Shown here: piece after piece, positions 14,506-19,399 of the stretch
How the letters are laid out: each line of letters begins with the position of its first letter
How positions within the stretch are numbered: the stretch's first letter is position 1
From: Macrococcoides bohemicum
GTDB taxonomy: Bacteria; Bacillota; Bacilli; Staphylococcales; Staphylococcaceae
Direction: 5' to 3' (one strand)
Assembly (NCBI RefSeq): GCF_042658685.1
Contig: NZ_JBHSQY010000026.1
DNA length: 19,399 nucleotides
Notes under the pieces: generated by a model
The model's database searches: none
What the model saw: only the letters and a program-made list of their open reading frames with translations
What the model was told of the DNA's origin: nothing
Program-made: the position numbers and the translations under genes

Positions 14506-14832
14506 ATGAACTTAACTATCGATACGATTGAACAAGAAAGTTTTTATCAAATTAAAGTCGCAGGAGAGTTAGATGTTGCGACTGTGCCACAATTACAAGA
14601 AGTATTAGTCCCTATCAGAAGTGCAGGAACACATGATATTCATTTACATATTGATGAAGTAACATATATGGATAGTACTGGCTTAGGATTATTTGTCGGT
14701 ACGTTAAAAGAACTAAATAAAAATAATAAAGATCTATATGTATTAGGTGTTAATAGTCGTATAGAGCGATTATTTGATATTACAGGTTTAAAAGATCTTA
14801 TGCATGTTAACCAGCCGGTGGAGGGAGAATAA
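14506..14832 (+). CDS. rsbV: RsbV, anti-anti-sigma factor
   Basis: This 108-aa STAS-domain protein, when unphosphorylated, binds RsbW and frees SigB; RsbW phosphorylates it, RsbU reverses this. The phosphoacceptor is Ser57 in YMDSTGLGLFVGTLK. ATG 14506 is chosen: AAGGAG lies 7 nt upstream and the length equals S. aureus RsbV; the ATG at 14485 would place that Shine-Dalgarno inside the gene. Only 1 nt separates its stop from rsbW. Confidence 0.96.
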   Translation: MNLTIDTIEQESFYQIKVAGELDVATVPQLQEVLVPIRSAGTHDIHLHIDEVTYMDSTGLGLFVGTLKELNKNNKDLYVLGVNSRIERLFDITGLKDLMHVNQPVEGE

Positions 14833-14833
14833 T

Positions 14834-15274
14834 ATGGAAAAAACATATGATTATGTCGAAATGAGATTTCCTGCCGCCGCTGAGTACGTTGGCTTAGTAC
14901 GATTAACATTATCGGGTATTTTAAATAGAGCTGGTGCTTCTTACGATGATATTGAAGACACTAAGATTGCTGTCAGTGAAGCAGTTACCAATGCAGTGAA
15001 ACATGCCTACAAAGATGATATTAAAGGTGATGTATTAGTTGGATATGTAATTTTTGAAGACAAAGTAGAAGTAATCGTATCTGATTCTGGTACAAGTTTT
15101 GATTATGAACGTGCTAAATCAGAATTAGGACCTTATCAGGAAAATGAAAATATCGATTTTATTCGTGAAGGTGGATTAGGATTATTCTTAATCGAATCAT
15201 TGATGGATGAAGTAAACGTTAAGAAAGATAGCGGTGTTACAATTAGTATGACAAAGTATATTGCGGGGGAGTAG
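14834..15274 (+). CDS. rsbW: RsbW, serine kinase and anti-SigB factor
   Basis: This 146-aa GHKL-fold kinase binds SigB and blocks core RNA polymerase; it also phosphorylates RsbV. N box EAVTNAVKHAY (Glu49, Asn53), G1 VSDSGTSFD and G2 REGGLGLFLIESLMDEV are intact. Start ATG 14834 with GGAGGGAG upstream; the ATG at 14804 lies within the end of rsbV and lacks such support. It is about 13 residues shorter at the C terminus than S. aureus RsbW (159 aa as I recall), with all catalytic boxes retained. Its stop lies 10 nt before the sigB start. Confidence 0.96.
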   Translation: MEKTYDYVEMRFPAAAEYVGLVRLTLSGILNRAGASYDDIEDTKIAVSEAVTNAVKHAYKDDIKGDVLVGYVIFEDKVEVIVSDSGTSFDYERAKSELGPYQENENIDFIREGGLGLFLIESLMDEVNVKKDSGVTISMTKYIAGE

Positions 15275-15284
15275 GTGTAACTTC

Positions 15285-16052
15285 ATGACGAGTTCTAATT
15301 ACAATGATGTTACTCCAGAAGAGATAAATGCTTGGATTAAGCTTTATCAAGATACTAAAGATGAAATGGCTCAAAACGAACTTGTTATGCATTATAAGAA
15401 GTTGGTAGAGTCATTAGCGTATCGCTATTCAAAAGGTCAAAGTCATCATGAAGACTTAGTTCAGGTTGGTATGGTCGGTTTACTTGGTGCCATTAACCGA
15501 TTTGATATAAGTTTCGATCGTAAATTTGAAGCGTTTTTAGTACCGACAGTCATTGGAGAAATTAAACGATATTTAAGAGATAAAACTTGGAGTGTCCACG
15601 TACCGAGACGTATTAAAGAAATCGGGCCAAAGATAAAGAGAGCGACAGATGAATTAACAAATGAACTCGGTCGTTCTCCTAAAATTAAAGAAATTGCTGA
15701 TTATATTGAAGCATCTGAAGAAGAAGTGCTGGAAGCGATGGAGATGGGGCAAAGTTATAATGCACTGAGTGTCGATCATTCCATTGAAGCTGATAAAGAT
15801 GGTTCAACTGTGACATTACTTGATGTAATGGGTAAAACTGAAGAAGGTTATGAGTTAACTGAAAAGCGTATGATCTTAGAAAAAGTTTTACCGATTTTGT
15901 CTGTTCGTGAAAAAGAAATCATTCAATGCACATTTATAGAAGGTTTAAGTCAAAAAGAAACAGGCGAGAAAATAGGATTAAGTCAAATGCATGTTTCAAG
16001 GTTACAACGTACAGCGATTAAAAAGTTACGCGATGCTGTCCAAAAAAGTTAA
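15285..16052 (+). CDS. sigB: RNA polymerase sigma factor SigB
   Basis: This 255-aa group 3 sigma factor directs the general stress regulon. Region 2 spans about residues 35-105 (SLAYRYSKGQSHHEDLVQVG, INRFDISFDRKFEAF, EIKRYLRDKTWSVHVPRR), region 3 about 110-185, and region 4 about 195-250 with ECTF-like IIQCTFIEGLSQKETG and the helix-turn-helix IGLSQMHVSRLQRTAI. ATG 15285 is used; the nearest Shine-Dalgarno is AGGTG about 9 nt away, with GGGGGAG further up, all within the end of rsbW. Weak spacing suggests coupling to rsbW, keeping anti-sigma and sigma in proportion. The length equals S. aureus SigB. No rsbX follows. Confidence 0.97.
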   Translation: MTSSNYNDVTPEEINAWIKLYQDTKDEMAQNELVMHYKKLVESLAYRYSKGQSHHEDLVQVGMVGLLGAINRFDISFDRKFEAFLVPTVIGEIKRYLRDKTWSVHVPRRIKEIGPKIKRATDELTNELGRSPKIKEIADYIEASEEEVLEAMEMGQSYNALSVDHSIEADKDGSTVTLLDVMGKTEEGYELTEKRMILEKVLPILSVREKEIIQCTFIEGLSQKETGEKIGLSQMHVSRLQRTAIKKLRDAVQKS

Positions 16053-16055
16053 ATT

Positions 16056-16094
16056 AAAACTGCTGATAACAAGCGATTGTTTTCAGCAGTTTTT
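16056..16094 (+). terminator. Terminator of the sigB operon
   Basis: Positions 16056-16072 pair with 16077-16093 (17 positions, one T/T mismatch) around loop GCGA, ending in a T-run. It starts 3 nt after the sigB stop. Confidence 0.85.
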
Positions 16095-16100
16095 CTGTTG

Positions 16101-16109
16101 TGGTAAAAT
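16101..16109 (+). promoter_or_regulatory. Possible extended -10 promoter of tex
   Basis: TGGTAAAAT (TGn plus TAAAAT) ends 23 nt before the tex ATG. Its -35 position would fall in the arm of the sigB terminator (TTTCAG, 16081-16086). Initiation near 16116 leaves a short leader holding the Shine-Dalgarno. Confidence 0.45.
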
Positions 16110-16132
16110 ATACGTATCTTAAGGAGGCAGCT

Positions 16133-18283
16133 ATGCAAAAACATATTATTGATTTAATTATTGAAAAATTACCGTTTAAAAAAGAACAAATTGAAGCTGT
16201 ATTAAATCTGTTAGAAGAGAAGAATACAGTGCCATTTATCGCACGTTATCGTAAAGAAGTAACAGGTGGATTAGATGAAGTTGAGATTAAAGATATTGAA
16301 ACTGAATATCGTTATATGGAAACTTTGCAGAAAAGAAAAGACGATGTGATCCGAACAATTGAAGCGCAAGGTTTGCTTACGGATGAATTACGTCAGGAAA
16401 TCATGGAGCAGGTGAAACTTCAACGTGTAGAAGATTTATATCGTCCGTTTAAACAAAAGAAGAAAACACGCGCTACAGAAGCGAAACGAAAAGGTCTTGA
16501 ACCACTTGCTCAGATGATTCTTTCTTTTGAAGGAAGAGATATTACAAGTGAAGCTCGAAACTTTATAAATGAAGAAGTTGAAGATGCAGATGCGGCAATC
16601 AATGGTGCGATTGATATTATTGCTGAAATTATTTCGGATGAACCGAAGTATCGAGAATACATATTAAAGTTTGTAGAAACTAATGGACTAATTGTAACTA
16701 CTAAGAAGAAAAAAGCCGAAGACGAAAAAGCAATATTTGAAATGTATTATGACTACTCAGAAAAAGTGAATAAGATTGTACCGCATCGTACACTCGCGAT
16801 TAACCGCGGTGAAAAAGAAGGTGTATTAAAAGTAGTTGTAGATGTCGACGATACACATATAAAAACATATATCCGCAAACAGATGGTAAAAAAAGAGGCC
16901 GATTCAAATCAATATATTGATTTAGCGATTGAAGAAGCATTAAAGCGTTTAATATTACCATCTATTGAACGTGAAATTCGTAATGAATTAACTGAAAAAG
17001 CTGAAACACAGGCGATTGATATTTTCTCTGTTAACTTGGAGAATTTATTATTACAAGCACCACTTAAAGGTAAGGTTATTCTTGGGCTTGATCCGGCTTA
17101 CAGAACAGGATGTAAATTAGCAGTAATCAATGCATTTGGTACATTTGTTGAAAAAGCGGTTATCTATCCACATCCACCAGTAAGTAAAGTAGCAGAATCG
17201 AAGAAGAAGCTGCTTGAGTTAATTTCAAAGAACAATGTTGAATTAATCGCGATAGGTAACGGTACAGCAAGTCGTGAATCAGAACAATTTGTTGCAGCGC
17301 TTATTAAAGAAAATGATTTAGATGTAAAATATATTATCGTGAATGAAGCGGGAGCATCTGTTTATTCTGCCAGTGAATTAGCACGTAAAGAGTTTCCTGA
17401 TTTTCAGGTAGAAGAGAGAAGTGCGGTTTCGATTGGTCGCCGTGTACAAGATCCGTTATCAGAACTTGTGAAAATTGATCCAAAATCTATCGGTGTTGGT
17501 CAATACCAGCATGACGTTAACCAAAAAGCATTAAATGAAGCTTTATCATTTGTTGTAGAAACTGCAGTAAATAAAGTTGGAGTCAATGTAAATACAGCAT
17601 CAGCACCGTTATTACAGTATGTTTCAGGATTATCTTCTACTGTCGCTGAAAATATCATTAAGCATAGAGAAGAGAATGGACCTATTAAACATAATAAAGA
17701 AATTGCTAAGATTCCGAGGCTCGGTAAAAAAACTTTTGAACAAAGTATCGGATTTATGCGCATACCTGACGGTAGTGAACCGTTAGATAATACAGGGATA
17801 CACCCTGAAAGTTATAATGCGACGTATGCGTTAATCGAATTGATTGGCATGACAATCGATGATTTAGGTACCGATGCATTAAAAGAAAAACTGAATCAAC
17901 TGAACCTGGAGCAAACGTCAGATAAACTTTCTATCGGTGTCCCAACACTAGAAGATATCATTGCAGCACTTATCGCACCCGGAAGAGATCCACGTGAAGA
18001 TTTTGAAACACCATTACTTAAGTCGGACGTTCTATCAATAGAAGATTTACGTAAAGGTATGAAATTATCAGGTACTGTACGTAACGTCGTAGACTTTGGG
18101 GCATTTGTAGATATCGGTGTGAAACAAGATGGTTTAGTGCACATTTCAAAATTATCAAATAAATTTGTTAAGCATCCTACAGATGTAGTGTCAGTCGGAG
18201 ATATTGTCGATGTATGGATTGAAGATATCTTTGAAGATAAAGGGAAAGTTGCATTAACGATGAAAGACCCAAATGCAAAATAG
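16133..18283 (+). CDS. tex: Tex-family S1 RNA-binding protein
   Basis: This 716-aa cytosolic protein has the normal Tex length. Order: helical Tex N-terminal region (about 1-190), central helices, YqgF/RNase H-like domain (starting near 313, KVILGLDPAYRTGCKLAV), helix-hairpin-helix repeats (about 480-560, VNVNTASAPLLQYVSGL and IPRLGKKTFEQ), and an S1 domain (about 641-709, GMKLSGTVRNVVDFGAFVDI). It binds nucleic acid; Tex proteins affect transcription and toxin gene expression in some species, but the molecular role is poorly settled. AAGGAGG lies 6 nt before the ATG; the in-frame GTG at 16100 overlaps the promoter. It overlaps the SprT-like gene by 11 nt. Confidence 0.94.
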   Translation: MQKHIIDLIIEKLPFKKEQIEAVLNLLEEKNTVPFIARYRKEVTGGLDEVEIKDIETEYRYMETLQKRKDDVIRTIEAQGLLTDELRQEIMEQVKLQRVEDLYRPFKQKKKTRATEAKRKGLEPLAQMILSFEGRDITSEARNFINEEVEDADAAINGAIDIIAEIISDEPKYREYILKFVETNGLIVTTKKKKAEDEKAIFEMYYDYSEKVNKIVPHRTLAINRGEKEGVLKVVVDVDDTHIKTYIRKQMVKKEADSNQYIDLAIEEALKRLILPSIEREIRNELTEKAETQAIDIFSVNLENLLLQAPLKGKVILGLDPAYRTGCKLAVINAFGTFVEKAVIYPHPPVSKVAESKKKLLELISKNNVELIAIGNGTASRESEQFVAALIKENDLDVKYIIVNEAGASVYSASELARKEFPDFQVEERSAVSIGRRVQDPLSELVKIDPKSIGVGQYQHDVNQKALNEALSFVVETAVNKVGVNVNTASAPLLQYVSGLSSTVAENIIKHREENGPIKHNKEIAKIPRLGKKTFEQSIGFMRIPDGSEPLDNTGIHPESYNATYALIELIGMTIDDLGTDALKEKLNQLNLEQTSDKLSIGVPTLEDIIAALIAPGRDPREDFETPLLKSDVLSIEDLRKGMKLSGTVRNVVDFGAFVDIGVKQDGLVHISKLSNKFVKHPTDVVSVGDIVDVWIEDIFEDKGKVALTMKDPNAK

Positions 18284-18722
18284 TGATTTACAGCAGCTAG
18301 TTGAACGTATTTCATTAGAATATTTTGATAAACCTTTTGAGCATCTTGCGACATTTAACAATCGGTTACGCACGACAGGCGGAAGGTATTTGCTAAACAG
18401 TCATAATATAGAGATCAATCCGAAACAATATATGACTTTTGGTGAAAGTGCGATTGTTGATATTATTAAACATGAGCTCGTGCATTATCACTTACATCTA
18501 GCAGGAAAAGGATATAAACATCGCGATAGAGACTTTAAAAATCTATCTGAAAAAGTTGGAGCGCCTAGATTTTGTGAGATGATTCCTTCTGTCAAAGGTT
18601 ATAAATACACATATGCATGTAAAAAATGCGGGCAAACATACTTAAGAAAACGTAAAGTGAATACAAGGAAGTATAAATGTTCGAAGTGTTTGGGAGAAAT
18701 CTCAATAACAAAAGTATGGTAA
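18273..18722 (+). CDS. SprT-like zinc metalloprotein
   Basis: This 149-aa protein carries the zincin motif HELVH (His67, Glu68, His71), a downstream His83 in GYKHRDRDF as third ligand candidate, and a C-terminal zinc ribbon CKKCG...CSKCLG (Cys116, 119, 136, 139). This is the bacterial SprT-like family (YdcK in Bacillus, also adjacent to tex). Eukaryotic relatives such as Spartan cleave DNA-protein crosslinks; bacterial activity is unproven. It begins 11 nt inside the end of tex with a weak Shine-Dalgarno, so it depends on translational coupling. It ends at the 18725-18752 terminator. Confidence 0.9.
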   Translation: MQNSDLQQLVERISLEYFDKPFEHLATFNNRLRTTGGRYLLNSHNIEINPKQYMTFGESAIVDIIKHELVHYHLHLAGKGYKHRDRDFKNLSEKVGAPRFCEMIPSVKGYKYTYACKKCGQTYLRKRKVNTRKYKCSKCLGEISITKVW

Positions 18723-18724
18723 AG

Positions 18725-18752
18725 AGCAGCGTACCTATAGGTGCGCTGTTTT
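18725..18752 (+). terminator. Terminator of tex-sprT
   Basis: Positions 18725-18735 pair with 18740-18750 (11 bp with wobbles; core CAGCGTACC with GGTGCGCTG) around loop TATA, followed by TTTTC. It starts 3 nt after the stop codon. Confidence 0.8.
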
Positions 18753-18840
18753 CATTTGTGTATTTTTGTGTCATTTATAATGCTTTTTTTAAGGATTATT
18801 AGGAAAGTTTACAATTCGAGAAGTTTTTTTATAAAAAGTG

Positions 18841-18869
18841 TTGACTTTATTTCTGAATCATTATAAGAT
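18841..18869 (+). promoter_or_regulatory. Promoter of tRNA-Glu
   Basis: TTGACT (18841-18846) with TAAGAT (18864-18869) at 17 nt; TATAAG (18862-18867) is an alternative -10 with a 15-nt spacer. The upstream A/T tracts could act as an UP element. It resembles the second promoter at 19026-19054, sharing an AAAAAGT...TTGACTT core. Confidence 0.65.
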
Positions 18870-18890
18870 TAATTTCGTTGTTGAAAACAC

Positions 18891-18962
18891 GGCCCCTTGG
18901 TCAAGCGGTTAAGACACCGCCCTTTCACGGCGGTAACACGGGTTCGAATCCCGTAGGGGTCA
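18891..18962 (+). tRNA. tRNA-Glu (UUC)
   Basis: A 7-bp acceptor stem (GGCCCCT with AGGGGTC), anticodon stem CCGCC/GGCGG with loop CTTTCAC giving anticodon TTC, and T arm ACGGG/CCCGT with TTCGAAT. Discriminator A. CCA is not encoded. Confidence 0.95.
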
Positions 18963-19025
18963 CTTTTAATAAATTAACAATCTTAACAAAAGATTTAAGA
19001 ACTTAAAAAAACTTTTAAAAAGTTG

Positions 19026-19054
19026 TTGACTTATTAATCAAAACGTTATATACT
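19026..19054 (+). promoter_or_regulatory. Strong promoter before tRNA-Leu and the rRNA operon
   Basis: TTGACT (19026-19031), exactly 17 nt, then TATACT (19049-19054). This is the best SigA-type promoter in the window. It lies between tRNA-Glu and tRNA-Leu and should drive tRNA-Leu, tRNA-Gly and the rRNA genes beyond the edge. Confidence 0.8.
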
Positions 19055-19099
19055 TAATCTTGTCGTTAAAAGAGATAACGAGTGAGAACATGCCAACGC

Positions 19100-19182
19100 G
19101 CGATCGTGGCGGAACGGCAGACGCGCTAGGTTGAGGGCCTAGTTGGAGTATTCCAGTGGAGGTTCAAATCCTCTCGGTCGCA
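19100..19182 (+). tRNA. tRNA-Leu (GAG)
   Basis: An 83-nt class II tRNA: acceptor GCGATCG with CGGTCGC, anticodon stem CTAGG/CCTAG with loop TTGAGGG giving anticodon GAG, a long variable arm (GGA-GTAT-TCC core), and T arm with GGTTCAAATCC. Discriminator A; CCA not encoded. Confidence 0.93.
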
Positions 19183-19209
19183 CTTTACTTTTAACACATA
19201 ATAAATAAT

Positions 19210-19283
19210 GCGGGTGTAGTTTAGTGGTAAAACCTCAGCCTTCCAAGCTGATGTTGTCGGTTCGATTCCGATCACCCGCTCCA
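19210..19283 (+). tRNA. tRNA-Gly (UCC)
   Basis: Acceptor GCGGGTG with CACCCGC, anticodon stem TCAGC/GCTGA with loop CTTCCAA giving anticodon TCC, T arm TCGG/CCGA with TTCGATT. Discriminator T, and CCA is encoded (19281-19283), unlike the two tRNAs before it. Confidence 0.95.
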
Positions 19284-19302
19284 TAAAATTTTTTAAAATG
19301 AA

Positions 19303-19399
19303 CATTGAAAACTGAATGACAATATGTCAACGTTAATTCCAATAATTTGAGTGAACTTAGTTCACTCCCAAGAGTGATTGCCATAAGCAATCAAAGAGC
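19303..19399 (+). other. Pre-16S rRNA leader, partial (runs off the right edge)
   Basis: After tRNA-Gly the sequence CATTGAAAACTG (19303-19314, boxA-like) and the following tract to about 19341 match, from memory, the leader that precedes 16S rRNA in staphylococci. Three hairpins follow in series: TGACA/TGTCA (19317-19329), GAGTGAAC/GTTCACTC (19349-19367) and TGATTGC/GCAATCA (19375-19393). Mature 16S is not reached. The hairpins lack T-runs, so they are processing or antitermination structures rather than terminators. Confidence 0.75.

Noticed and set aside
14640..14909. 89-codon minus-strand frame across rsbV and rsbW
   Set aside because: It is antisense to two confident genes and has no ribosome binding site.
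17896..18354. 152-codon minus-strand frame in the tex 3' region
   Set aside because: It is antisense to the Tex S1 domain and the start of the SprT-like gene; the residues show no family motif. Length alone is not enough.
19317..19393. Serial hairpins as terminators after tRNA-Gly
   Set aside because: None is followed by a T-run, and the surrounding sequence matches an rRNA leader with a boxA-like motif.

Overview
The window is core chromosome of a low-GC Gram-positive, almost certainly a member of the Staphylococcaceae. The gene order ddl-murF-cshA, ydbS-ydbT-PH-acpS-alr-mazE-mazF-rsbU-rsbV-rsbW-sigB, tex-sprT is the staphylococcal one. The proteins resemble S. aureus orthologues as I remember them (CshA, SigB, RsbV, RsbW and Alr most closely) but are clearly diverged. 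A Macrococcus, Mammaliicoccus or distant Staphylococcus would fit; I cannot fix the genus from sequence alone. No insertion sequence, prophage, CRISPR array or plasmid signature is visible.

Layout. Positions 1-4238 hold three minus-strand genes: an HD-domain phosphohydrolase, a cardiolipin synthase (cls) and the SEDS glycosyltransferase rodA. Two very small plus-strand ORFs of 39 and 44 codons sit between them, and well-formed hairpin terminators separate the units. From 4409 on, every gene reads on the plus strand. ddl-murF (cell-wall precursors) end at a terminator. cshA (DEAD-box RNA helicase) has its own promoter, a leader of about 100 nt and its own terminator. Three overlapping genes for bacterial PH-domain membrane proteins then run into acpS. 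alr, the mazEF toxin-antitoxin pair and the rsbU-rsbV-rsbW-sigB general stress module follow. tex and a SprT-like metalloprotein gene form the next unit. The right end holds tRNA-Glu(UUC), tRNA-Leu(GAG), tRNA-Gly(UCC) and the start of a 16S rRNA leader, so an rRNA operon begins just past the edge.

How the genes work together. Alr supplies D-Ala, Ddl joins two D-Ala, MurF adds the dipeptide to the UDP-MurNAc-tripeptide, and RodA polymerises the finished lipid II, so much of the D-Ala branch of wall synthesis lies within 9 kb. Cls and the PH-domain proteins act at the membrane. RsbU dephosphorylates RsbV, RsbV-P being its substrate; free RsbV then pulls RsbW off SigB. A good SigB-type promoter (GTTTAT-13 nt-GGGTAT) just upstream of rsbV supports positive autoregulation of rsbV-rsbW-sigB. 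A hairpin built over the mazF stop codon lies between the toxin-antitoxin pair and rsbU.

I see no clearly novel system. The most useful leads are the two tiny ORFs, the structured cshA leader with an inverted repeat at its promoter, the absence of the kdp block that S. aureus carries between cshA and the PH-domain genes together with a diverged intergenic repeat at that junction, and the mazF-rsbU hairpin. Several start codons were set from Shine-Dalgarno placement rather than from the longest ORF (rodA, ydbS, ydbT, alr, rsbV, rsbW, sigB, tex).
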